Positions 1 through 8,258 of a stretch of DNA of 64,000 nucleotides are shown here, one piece after another (position 1 is the first letter of the stretch; every line of letters starts with the position of its first letter). The notes under the pieces are model-generated. The model was not told the DNA's origin, searched no databases, and saw only the letters and a list, made by a program, of their open reading frames with translations. This stretch comes from CFX5 sp023384495. Lineage in GTDB: Bacteria; Chloroflexota; Anaerolineae; Caldilineales; Caldilineaceae. Location of the stretch: NCBI GenBank assembly GCA_048499455.1, contig JASNZV010000007.1:1-64000 (forward strand), in the 5' to 3' direction. Made by a program: the position numbers and the translations under genes.

Positions 1-71
1 TATAAGATGTGTCCGGTAGTAATAAATGGCCACAAAACTCGCGTACGTTCTAATTCGACCAAACCAATTCA

Positions 72-120
72 GAACATATGTTCCAAAACAGATAATACAG
101 TGGTTTCTTCAAAAAGTCAA
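72..120 (-). promoter_or_regulatory. Leftward promoter with palindromic operator
   Basis: Read on the minus strand, a -35 box TTGACT (115-120), a 17-base spacer and a -10 box TATTAT (92-97) are followed by the perfect palindrome GAACATATGTTC (72-83) at about the transcription start. It would drive a gene lying left of the window. The same arrangement, with the same bases around the -35 box, precedes the DoxX gene at 18177-18223, which supports both. The palindrome also fits the GAAC-N4-GTTC type of SOS box, so LexA or an HxlR-type regulator are both possible; this is inference. Confidence 0.6.
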
Positions 121-140
121 GGGTAACGTTCAATAAAAAT

Positions 141-182
141 AGGCGAACACCAGAGCTGGTTTCCCAACTCCGCTGTTCGCCT
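141..182 (-). terminator. Hairpin terminator of the leftward operon
   Basis: Arms AGGCGAACA (141-149) and TGTTCGCCT (174-182) pair perfectly. On the minus strand the stem is followed by ATTTTTATTG, a T-rich run. It lies 150 bases beyond the stop of the last gene of the minus-strand operon. The rest of 183-335 shows no gene or clear signal. Confidence 0.5.
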
Positions 183-335
183 GGATCTGTTGAACGGGCG
201 CTTTGGCTACGGTAATGGTCTGATCATTCTTTCATCTTCCCTGATGTTAGGCAAGCATCGACCGAAGCTTATCTCATTGATTATCGTTCTGCCACTGGGC
301 AGTGACGGGCGCTGCGTAACATGAGTGATGGATGT

Positions 336-1139
336 TCATCGCGTCACAACCGGCAAATAGATGGAATGCTGCCCCGTTGGGGGTGGCGGTGGCGTCACTG
401 TATCACCCACCTGGATGCGAACCGAGCGAGACACCGGCCCCGCCAGCGCCGTGATCAGGGCCTGGCCGGGGATGTCGCCAGCCTGAAAGCGCGCGGTGGC
501 GCGCCCGTCGGCATCGGTCACGGCGCTGGCGGGCGTCACGTCACCCAGCGCGCCAAAGAAGGTAACCAGTTCACCGGCCACGGGCTGGCCGGCGGCGTCT
601 CGCAGACGAATCGTCAACGGCGTCTGCTGACCGTGGGGGATTCGACCATTGCCTACCTCCAATACCAATCCATGCGTCGCAGCGTCACTGTTCGCTTTGA
701 CAATCTGGATCACGGCAGTCTGGGTGAAGTCGCCCGCCGTAGCCGTGATGGACGCCTGGCCTGGCGTCCCCCCGGCGGTGAACGTTGCGCTTGCCGCGCC
801 GCTGGCGTCGGTGCGGGCGGTGGCGGGCGCCAGGGTTCCCCCATCGCTTTGGAAGCGCACCACAACACCCGCCACGGGTTTGCCCTCGGCGTCGCGCAGC
901 CGCGCGGTGACGCTGGCCGAGCCCCCATTGATCGGCGCGACCAGCGCATCGGCGTTGACCAATAGCAGCGCAGGCGGGCCGGCATCGATCACCAGCGGCG
1001 CCGGTGCGGCCAATGTGAAGCCGTCGCTCAGGGCGCGCAGCGATGTCCACAGCGCATGGCCGGCCACCAGCAAGGCGAGCCAACCGAGTATTATGAACAA
1101 TCTGCTCATACGAATTGGATTTGTAGTCATGCTAAACAT
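336..1139 (-). CDS. Secreted Ig-like (Big_1-type) repeat protein with C-terminal YLPVVTR motif
   Basis: Exported surface protein of about 267 residues. The start is the ATG at 1139, preceded by AGAGGA at proper spacing; an upstream in-frame TTG lacks this. An N-terminal hydrophobic segment (about residues 10-33) serves as signal or anchor. Two repeats follow, each with a pattern like 'VTARLRDAEGKPVAG', 'VRFQSDGG' and 'TDASGAASATFTAGG', typical of invasin/Big_1 bacterial Ig domains. After a proline linker the protein ends in SIYLPVVTR. It is the last gene of the leftward Tc/Rhs-like operon, 108 bases after the next exported protein, which ends almost identically. Role unknown; adhesion or cell-surface display is inference. 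Confidence 0.8.
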   Translation of the reverse strand: MFSMTTNPIRMSRLFIILGWLALLVAGHALWTSLRALSDGFTLAAPAPLVIDAGPPALLLVNADALVAPINGGSASVTARLRDAEGKPVAGVVVRFQSDGGTLAPATARTDASGAASATFTAGGTPGQASITATAGDFTQTAVIQIVKANSDAATHGLVLEVGNGRIPHGQQTPLTIRLRDAAGQPVAGELVTFFGALGDVTPASAVTDADGRATARFQAGDIPGQALITALAGPVSRSVRIQVGDTVTPPPPPTGQHSIYLPVVTR

Positions 1140-1247
1140 GGAAGTTCCTCTCAATTTGATATGATTAGGGTCAGAACCTACCCGAACAGCGGCTGCGGGC
1201 GTCCTGTTGCTGCGGGCGCCCGCCAGGCCGCGTGATCGGGTTCTGCG

Positions 1248-2138
1248 TTACCGCACCACCACCGGCAAATAGATCACTTCGTCCACCTGGGCTGCCGCCG
1301 GCGTTGCAGCCCCTTCCATCGGCTGTGGTGTGGCCGTCGGTTCGGCTGGCTCTGGCGTGGCCGTCGCTTCCCCCACTGGCGCTTGTTCTGTACTGGCGGC
1401 GCCGGCGTCTGCTCGGAGCACCGCTTCCCTGTTGTTGATGACCACCGGCATATAGACAAGGCCCGTCGAGCCGCCGCCGGGTGACGACGTGGTTGCCGTG
1501 GCGGTGGCTGTTGACGTAGCTGTCGCGGGGGTCGACGGGTTGGTTGTCGCCGTCGCGGTCGCCGTGGGCGTGGCCGTAACGGGGCTGCCAGGCCCAGCGG
1601 GGATCACCTGCGAACCGTTCGGGCGCACGAGCAGAAATCTACCTTTCACCAAAAGCGGGTGGGGCGTAAAACCGGTGATCGTCTCGGTGTACTGGCCGCG
1701 CAACGTGTTGGCCTCGTTCAAGATCTCGCCGGTGAGCGCAAACTGGCGCTGCACCGACCGCCCGGAGACGATGCCGGCAAAGACCGCCGAATCGATGCGA
1801 AATGTCGGTGTGATGCCCTGGCTGGCCGTCACGCTGCCGGTAAAGGTGGGGCCACCCAAAAAGACTTGGGTTCTGGCCGCGTTGACCTGGCCGCTGAGCG
1901 CGCCCCCCGTATCGATCAGGTTCAGCGCCAGGTCGAGCGCCCCTAGCGGGGCTGGCTCGTTGATCGTGACGCTGCCGGCGTAGGCGCCGGTAATCTGGGG
2001 GACCGCAGCCTCCGCAGCCATTGTGTTGGAGGGCGCCGGGTTGCCGCGGGCCACGACCCCAATGGGAATCGCTATCAACAGCACAAGGATACAGAGGAGA
2101 AGTATCGACAACGTTTGTCTGGTTTGGTTCGTTTTCAT
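1248..2138 (-). CDS. Secreted protein with Thr/Pro linkers and duplicated YLPVV-type motif
   Basis: Exported protein of 296 residues, family not recognised. The ATG at 2138 has AGGA upstream. Residues 1-31 form a signal peptide (KTNQTRQ, then a long hydrophobic core). Residues 45-170 form a globular domain rich in beta-strand patterns ('GAYAGSVTINEPAPLG', 'TGSVTASQGITPTF'). A low-complexity Thr/Ala/Pro linker follows, then the internal sequence GLVYMPVVINNR, a second Pro/Ala/Glu linker and the terminal VIYLPVVVR. The [YF][LM]P[VL]V motif thus occurs twice, as if a tail had been duplicated. Its neighbours are the Rhs-like giant gene upstream (181-base gap holding a repeat) and the Big_1 protein downstream. 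Confidence 0.75.
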   Translation of the reverse strand: MKTNQTRQTLSILLLCILVLLIAIPIGVVARGNPAPSNTMAAEAAVPQITGAYAGSVTINEPAPLGALDLALNLIDTGGALSGQVNAARTQVFLGGPTFTGSVTASQGITPTFRIDSAVFAGIVSGRSVQRQFALTGEILNEANTLRGQYTETITGFTPHPLLVKGRFLLVRPNGSQVIPAGPGSPVTATPTATATATTNPSTPATATSTATATATTSSPGGGSTGLVYMPVVINNREAVLRADAGAASTEQAPVGEATATPEPAEPTATPQPMEGAATPAAAQVDEVIYLPVVVR

Positions 2139-2162
2139 TTGACTTTTCCTGCCTGTAATAGG

Positions 2163-2234
2163 AAATCCGGTTGTTCACTTTACCTATGCACCGCCGTTTC
2201 ACTCTGGCGCATACATAAAGCGAACAGCAGGATT
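2163..2234. repeat. Short inverted-repeat element, AATCC-GTTC family, copy 1
   Basis: A 72-base element whose ends AATCCGGTTGTTC and GAACAGCAGGATT are imperfect inverted repeats. The centre ACCGCCGTTTCACTCTGG recurs almost unchanged at 33366-33439, which has the same kind of ends. It sits in the 181-base gap between the Rhs-like gene and the next gene. Nothing in it codes. Confidence 0.6.
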
Positions 2235-2319
2235 CGCCATAAGGAGCGGAGAGAATGGCGACAAGTGGCCGGATAACGAGCGCCTGCGCCACCATTCGAT
2301 CCGCTCCCAGCATCAAGCA

Positions 2320-5300
2320 CTAGTGTGGCGGCTTCTCCGCTTTTTGCAGCGTTGGTCCCTGTTGGTAACTTCCGATGCTGGGACCGCTGATAATATGGGT
2401 CGGGTCATCCGCCTTCTTGCCACCGAGGTTGACGCCGACGCCAGCACTGATGCCCCGTTGGGTGGGCATGTCGCTGAGGCCAATGCCGCCGTACGAAGCA
2501 TAGGGCAGGGAGCCTTCATCGCTACCGCTCAGAGCATCAAACTTGGTGGCGCTCTTGCCATCCGCTGACAAAAGTTCGTACTTGCCCTGCATCACTTGCA
2601 TCTCCATGCCGAGCACCTTCCCGCCGCTGGCGCGATGGCTGACTGCGCACATATTGCCGACACAACCGGCGACGGATTTGACCGTATGGGGTGTATAGAC
2701 CACACCATATTTGGTGCCCGGAACGGAATAGACTTTGCTGTTGGGCAGCGCCGTAAATTTCAACTTGACCGGAATCGTCCCGTCAGCTACCCATTGACCA
2801 CCGCGCTCGGTCATCACGGTCATCTGTGCGCGGATATGGTTGACCGTTCTCGGCGCTCCATAACGTCCAAAGTCCTCGATTTTCATGTCAAAGACCAGGT
2901 ACGCGCGTGGATGCTGGTTCACATTCGCACGCACTGGAATGATTAACCGCTGGTGCGTAGGCTGTGCGCCGTTCGGGTCGATGTACTTGAGCGGGTTGTT
3001 CAAGGCATAGGCATAGAGATTGAGCGATTGCGGCTCTTGCAACCCCTCCTGCGGTTGATCCAGGTAGAGCGGGTCGGGGCTGATAAAGCGCCCAGTCATG
3101 CTGTCGTAGTAGCGCGCCTCGTAGTAGTGCAGACCGCTGGCGTCCAGTTCTTTGCCGGTATAGCTATAGGGCATGGCGTCGCCATTTTGCTCAAACCGGG
3201 TCAGGCCAAAGGGGTAATAGACCCGTTCGGCAACGACCGCACCAGCGCTATCCAAGATCAAGCTGTTGCTGCCCAGGTGATCGGCGATGTACCAGCGTTT
3301 TTCGACGGCGGCTGGTGGCGCGGCTGGCGCCGGGTCGTTGAAACCCTTGAGCAAGCGGGCCGGATCAAACGGGGTAATGATATCGGCCATGCGTGTCTCA
3401 TCATCAAAGATGTAGAAGACCAGCTGATCGCCGCGCAGTTCGGAGGAACCATCTGGATAGAGTGTGGCCGTCACGACCTCACCCTGGCGCACCGTCTGCT
3501 TGATGCGCTGGCTGCCGGAATCGTAGACATAGGTCGAGTGGGTTGCGCCATCGTCCACGGCCACGAGCAGGTCGCGCGGGTTCCAAAGGTAGGTTGTATC
3601 GCCCTTGCGCGCCAGGTTGCCATTGGCGTCGTAGGTGTAGGCCACGCCGCCCGCCGAGGTCAGCGCGTGCGGACCGGCGTTACCCTCGCCATAGCGCATC
3701 TCGCCCAGGTTGAGCCGTGGGTCATCCACCGTGCTGCTCTTGCGTACCATGTTGCCGATAGCGTCGTAGGCAAAGTCGATCTGGCCGTAGGCGCCGCTGG
3801 ATTGCACCAGCCGGTAGAGGCTGTCGTAGCTAAAGGTCTGGCTCTGGTCATTCTCGGCGCGCTTGCTGTTGCGCCCGTCGGTGATGGAGACGACATTGTC
3901 CACATCGTCAAGGCCGTAGATCAGGTCTTGCAGCACGGTCTGCCCACGGGTCGTTTTCAACTGTTCGATGCGTTGGCGAGCGTCATAGGCATACTTTGTC
4001 TGCGCGCCATTGGCATAGGTAATTGACGCCCGCTGCCCCGATGCGGTGTAGGCTATGTCATCGACAAAGCCTGGAATGCGTTTGAGTAGGCCACGGCCAT
4101 CATACTCATAACTCACCGCCGAGCCATCGGGGAAGATGGTCTTGGTCAAGTGCTCAAGGGCGTCGTACTCCTTGCGCGTGACAAAGGTCAGCCCCTCGTC
4201 TTTGTAGTGGCGGATGCTGCCGGTCACCTGGCCGCGCGGGTTGTAGGAGAAGTGAACCGTGCCCGCCTGGTCCTCGACATAGGCGATCTGACCCAGCGTG
4301 TTGAGCGCACCTGCGGCTAGCGGCGCAACGTCGGCGTCGTAATGATAGACGGCGTTGATCACATCGGCCTGCCCGTTGTTGAAGACCCAGCGCTCGATCA
4401 GCGGGCGATTGGCGGCATCGTAGGTGTAATGCACCTCCTGACCTTTGGCGTCGCGTGTTTTGATCAAGTTGCCGTTGTCATCGTAGGTGTAGAGCGTTTC
4501 GCCCTTGTCGGGATCAACCATGCGCAGCCGCCGTGAGAGGGCATCGTACTCCATTGTCTTGACATTGTTCTGCGCATCGATGATCTGGGTTAGGTTGCCC
4601 AGGCGGTCATAGGCATAGCGAGTGGTGTAACGCTCCTGCTGCCCGTTGACGATATTGATCTCCTCCACGCTGATCAGCCGTTCCAGCCCGTCATAGCTCA
4701 GGAGCTGCGGCGTTTGGGCATGGGCCGAACTGCGCCCAGAGGGCCCCCGGTTATCCTCCTCGTCGTAGAGTTCCTGGACGAGCGGTTTGTGAATCACCGA
4801 GGCGAATGTGCCATCCGGGTTGACCGTGCGCACGGTGCGACCCAGCGGATCATAGTGCATGGTCGTCTTGGGCAGTGCTGGGCCGGGTGGGGCATAGTCG
4901 AGACCGGTGCTGAAATAGGGCAGATATTTGTCACGCTCGCTTTGGCGGGCATTGAAGGTTGTCGCTTCGGTCACCACCACCTTGCCATCGCCGGCATCCG
5001 TGCGGATTTGCAGCTTGCGGCCCAGGCCATCCAAATAGACGACCCGCGTGATGACCGCATCTTCGCCAGAGCGGTTGCGTTTTTGCGTTGTGATCGAGCT
5101 GCGTGGACTGCCGATATGGTATGTGTATTGCTCGGTTGGCTTCTCCAACGTGTCGCCGGGCTTGACCATCTTTGCCAATCGCCCAAAGGTGTCAAAGGTA
5201 AAGACGTGCGGATGGCCGTTGTAATCCGTCGCCGCGCTTGCCTGACCAAAGCCGGGGTGATACGAGGCGGCAAAGGTCAGTGTGTGTCCATCGGCAAAGT

Positions 5301-8232
5301 GGCGGCGCTCGACCACCGGGAAGGTATGGGCGATGGGGTCGTAGTCCACGGTGATGCGGTTGCCGTTGCCGTCCATGATCACAACCTGGTTGCCAAACTC
5401 GTCGATCTGGTAGCGCTTGGTGGCGATAAAGCGATTGTTCTGTTTTGGCCCCAGGTTGCTCTCCTCGCGCACGAGGTCGCCGCGCGTCAGTTGGCCGAGC
5501 GGCAGACTGACAAAGGGCTCGCCGTCGTAATACAGGCGGGTCTCGCTGACAAAGTTGCCCGCCGCATCGGTCTGATAGACCCGTTGGGGTCGGTTGAGCA
5601 GCCAACGCGTTTCGTCGTAGATGTACTCGGTGTACTTGAGCACTTCATCGTCTCCGCAGGTCACGTCGGGGTGTCCTTCGGGCCCGCATACTTTGCCGAA
5701 GTTGAAATGCTGCGTCGGGTTGCCATAGTCATCCTGGGCAAAGGTCTGGCGCAGTTGCACCGGCGTGGCCGTCTGCTCATGGACAAAGCTGTCGGTCTGG
5801 CTGACAAAGGCGTAGGCGATGGCTTTGCCGGTCGCCGTCTGCCCGGCGTCTACCACCGTACGAGTCGTGAGCTGGTTGACCGTGCGCTGGAAGCAGCCGG
5901 AGAAATCGCCGACGCAGCGCCCCCCTTCGGCCAGCACTTCGGATTCGAGCAGCATCCCTTTGCGGCTCTCGTCGCTCATGCCGACGTCGTAGAGTAGGTT
6001 GGTGACGGTGGTGGCGGCGGTGTCGTCGCCCCGCTTGACCTCCTGGCTGCGCACAAAGCCGCGGAACTCCTTCTGCACGCCGTCGTAGAAGCCGTCGCGA
6101 TAGTGGTAGTCGATGGTGTAGTCGTCGCCGCTGTTGGCGTCGTGGACGGTGACCTTGTTCACCACCTGCGTAGGGAAGGGCAGGTTGATCTCCCACGGGT
6201 TGTCCGCATCCCAGTCGGCGATGTAGTCCTCGATGGAGGACTTGTAGGTGATGTGGATGGTGCGGCCCAGCCCGTTGTCCACGCTGCGTAGCAGGAAAGG
6301 CTGCTCTCGGGTCGAGAAGTCCACGTACTCCATGCCACTGGCGCTGCTGAAGAGCAGTTCGCTGGCGCCATCGCCGTCGATGTCGGCCAGCCGCACGGCC
6401 GTCTCCTGGGCGTTGTAGGCCGGCGTGTTCTCGATGACGATGGGCTCAGAAAGGCTGCCGTCGCCCAGGTTGAGCCAATAGGTGACGCGGCGGTTGCCCA
6501 CCAGCACCAGGTCGCCCAGCCCGTCGTTGTTGAGATCATCGACCTGGATGGTGCTCTCCTCCGCCCCCACACCCGTAGGCGGATTGAGGATCGCCTCGGC
6601 CTCGTCGTAGTCGCCGTTGCCGTTGTGGGCCCAGACCACCACCTGCCCGTCACGCACCAGCACCAGGTCGAGCATGCGGTCGCCGTTCATGTCGAAGAGC
6701 TTGACCTTGGGGTCGGCAAAGGTGGCTGCCTCGCCCGCAACCGGGGCGGGCACATCGAAGTCGGCCGTCTGGCTCCAGGCGCTCTCGCGCGCCAGCCAGA
6801 TCTTGAGCCGCCCGCTCACGCTCCAGACCACATCGATGCGTTTGTCGTTGTCCACATCGAACAACTGTACAGCCGGGTCGTTGAGGTCGAAGGCAGGGGG
6901 CGGGCCAAAGTCCACCCGATCGCCCTGCTGCCACTCACGCCCGCCCTGGTTGCGGAAGTAATAGAAGGGGGCATCGGCGGTCGTGCCCGCCTTGACCATC
7001 AGGTCCACCACCCCATCGCCGTTGACATCGGCCATGCGCACGTTGGGGTTCGAGAGCCGCTCTGCGGGCGAGTTGGCCGGCAGCACCGGTTCGACCTGCC
7101 AGCGCCCGTGGCCGCGGTTGAGGTAGAAGCGGTGTTGCCCATCGGCGGGCGTGTAGACCAGGTCGGGCAGGCCATCGGCATTGATGTCCACCAGGTCGGC
7201 GTCGGGGTTGGTCAGCGCCACCGGCGGCACGTGCTGCATCGTCACCACCTCGTGGGCTGTCGCATCGAACTGGGTGTAGGTGAAGCTGTGGGGCGGCAAG
7301 GTGCTCACGCCATCGTCGCCCACCTGCCGCACCTGGCTCAGCAGTGAGTATTTGCCCGTGGATCGCTCTGGCTCATAGGTGAACTGGTACGCCCGCACCA
7401 GCTTGCCCAGCGCCCACATCTGGATGTCCGTCCCCCGCAAGCCCACCCGGATGGGCGAGCCGCTGCGCCGGTCGGTGTAGGTGTCGGGCCGGGGCTCGTA
7501 GTTGAAGACCACGGCGTTGTAGACCACGCTCCCGTTGCTCTGCCCGAAGTTGTAGCGAATCTCGCGCGGGTAGGCATACTCGCCGTCGTGCAGGTAGCTG
7601 TACTTGAGCTCGTTGCCGTGCGTGTCGATCATCCGCTCCAGCTCCCAGCGGAAGATGCCCTGGTGGTTGTCCACGCGGGCGTTGTCACTCTCGCCAAAGA
7701 CATAGCGGATGCCGTCGGGCGTGTGCGCCTCCCAGCCGCCCCCCTCGATGCGGCGGAAGCGCATGAACGAACTCTCGTTCTCAAAGCGGTAGTCGCCGCC
7801 CGTCAACCGCACCAGCTTCTCGCCGTTGCTGTAGAGGAAGGTGTCCTGGGCATCGTCGTAGGTGGGCAGGCCATCTTCGGTGCGGCGTTGGATGCTCGGC
7901 ACGCTCAGCTTCCAGCCCATGCCCCACGGGCCGTTGGCATTGCCGCCGTCGTAGCCCAGCGACAGCTCCGGCTGGAACCCCACCCGTCCTGGCGCCGCGG
8001 TGAATTTGACCGGGTAGCTCGACGTGCCCGTGCTCAAATTCGGTTCAAAGGTTTCGCCTAAGCCCTCCAGCGAGCCAGGCCCGGAGGGCAGCGAGATCAC
8101 CTGTGGCTTCACCCCACTTTTGTCTTGGGCGTGCGCCGCCGCCGGCAGCAGCGCCAGAACACTCGCCGCCAGCAGGGAGAAAAGGAAGTAAAAAAGAAAT
8201 CGGTGCATCTTTGGTCGTGTCGCGAAGTTCAT
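2320..8232 (-). CDS. Exported SpvB/TcdB-Rhs (Tc toxin BC-like) protein
   Basis: A 1970-residue protein resembling fused TcB-TcC toxin components, which form a hollow shell enclosing a C-terminal effector. The ATG at 8232 has GGAG at good spacing. Residues 1-36 are a Sec signal peptide, unusual for TcB. Residues about 45-330 are the SpvB domain ('VISLPSGPGSLEGLGETF', 'LSLGYDGGNANGPWGMGW'). About 345-640 hold six FG-GAP/VCBS-like repeats (DINADGLPDLV, DVNGDGVVDLM, DIDGDGASELL). About 640-830 is the TcdB middle region ('NGLGRTIHITYKSS', 'KEFRGFVRSQEV'). Many YD/Rhs repeats follow, then the Rhs core ('GLHYYEARYYDSMTGRF', ending IDPNGA). The last 214 residues are a variable domain I do not recognise. 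No immunity-like gene is adjacent. Confidence 0.88.
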   Translation of the reverse strand: MNFATRPKMHRFLFYFLFSLLAASVLALLPAAAHAQDKSGVKPQVISLPSGPGSLEGLGETFEPNLSTGTSSYPVKFTAAPGRVGFQPELSLGYDGGNANGPWGMGWKLSVPSIQRRTEDGLPTYDDAQDTFLYSNGEKLVRLTGGDYRFENESSFMRFRRIEGGGWEAHTPDGIRYVFGESDNARVDNHQGIFRWELERMIDTHGNELKYSYLHDGEYAYPREIRYNFGQSNGSVVYNAVVFNYEPRPDTYTDRRSGSPIRVGLRGTDIQMWALGKLVRAYQFTYEPERSTGKYSLLSQVRQVGDDGVSTLPPHSFTYTQFDATAHEVVTMQHVPPVALTNPDADLVDINADGLPDLVYTPADGQHRFYLNRGHGRWQVEPVLPANSPAERLSNPNVRMADVNGDGVVDLMVKAGTTADAPFYYFRNQGGREWQQGDRVDFGPPPAFDLNDPAVQLFDVDNDKRIDVVWSVSGRLKIWLARESAWSQTADFDVPAPVAGEAATFADPKVKLFDMNGDRMLDLVLVRDGQVVVWAHNGNGDYDEAEAILNPPTGVGAEESTIQVDDLNNDGLGDLVLVGNRRVTYWLNLGDGSLSEPIVIENTPAYNAQETAVRLADIDGDGASELLFSSASGMEYVDFSTREQPFLLRSVDNGLGRTIHITYKSSIEDYIADWDADNPWEINLPFPTQVVNKVTVHDANSGDDYTIDYHYRDGFYDGVQKEFRGFVRSQEVKRGDDTAATTVTNLLYDVGMSDESRKGMLLESEVLAEGGRCVGDFSGCFQRTVNQLTTRTVVDAGQTATGKAIAYAFVSQTDSFVHEQTATPVQLRQTFAQDDYGNPTQHFNFGKVCGPEGHPDVTCGDDEVLKYTEYIYDETRWLLNRPQRVYQTDAAGNFVSETRLYYDGEPFVSLPLGQLTRGDLVREESNLGPKQNNRFIATKRYQIDEFGNQVVIMDGNGNRITVDYDPIAHTFPVVERRHFADGHTLTFAASYHPGFGQASAATDYNGHPHVFTFDTFGRLAKMVKPGDTLEKPTEQYTYHIGSPRSSITTQKRNRSGEDAVITRVVYLDGLGRKLQIRTDAGDGKVVVTEATTFNARQSERDKYLPYFSTGLDYAPPGPALPKTTMHYDPLGRTVRTVNPDGTFASVIHKPLVQELYDEEDNRGPSGRSSAHAQTPQLLSYDGLERLISVEEINIVNGQQERYTTRYAYDRLGNLTQIIDAQNNVKTMEYDALSRRLRMVDPDKGETLYTYDDNGNLIKTRDAKGQEVHYTYDAANRPLIERWVFNNGQADVINAVYHYDADVAPLAAGALNTLGQIAYVEDQAGTVHFSYNPRGQVTGSIRHYKDEGLTFVTRKEYDALEHLTKTIFPDGSAVSYEYDGRGLLKRIPGFVDDIAYTASGQRASITYANGAQTKYAYDARQRIEQLKTTRGQTVLQDLIYGLDDVDNVVSITDGRNSKRAENDQSQTFSYDSLYRLVQSSGAYGQIDFAYDAIGNMVRKSSTVDDPRLNLGEMRYGEGNAGPHALTSAGGVAYTYDANGNLARKGDTTYLWNPRDLLVAVDDGATHSTYVYDSGSQRIKQTVRQGEVVTATLYPDGSSELRGDQLVFYIFDDETRMADIITPFDPARLLKGFNDPAPAAPPAAVEKRWYIADHLGSNSLILDSAGAVVAERVYYPFGLTRFEQNGDAMPYSYTGKELDASGLHYYEARYYDSMTGRFISPDPLYLDQPQEGLQEPQSLNLYAYALNNPLKYIDPNGAQPTHQRLIIPVRANVNQHPRAYLVFDMKIEDFGRYGAPRTVNHIRAQMTVMTERGGQWVADGTIPVKLKFTALPNSKVYSVPGTKYGVVYTPHTVKSVAGCVGNMCAVSHRASGGKVLGMEMQVMQGKYELLSADGKSATKFDALSGSDEGSLPYASYGGIGLSDMPTQRGISAGVGVNLGGKKADDPTHIISGPSIGSYQQGPTLQKAEKPPH

Positions 8233-8258
8233 TGTTCAAAGCTCCATGTCTGATTCGT

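Noticed and set aside
321..1164. Plus-strand open frames opposite the Big_1-like gene
   Set aside because: They are antisense to a clear gene, lack ribosome sites, and have Arg/Gly-rich composition typical of GC-rich shadow frames.
2953..7347. Long plus-strand frames (up to 427 codons) opposite the Rhs gene
   Set aside because: All lie antisense to the SpvB/Rhs reading frame, show no domain pattern, and follow the codon-position bias of the real gene.
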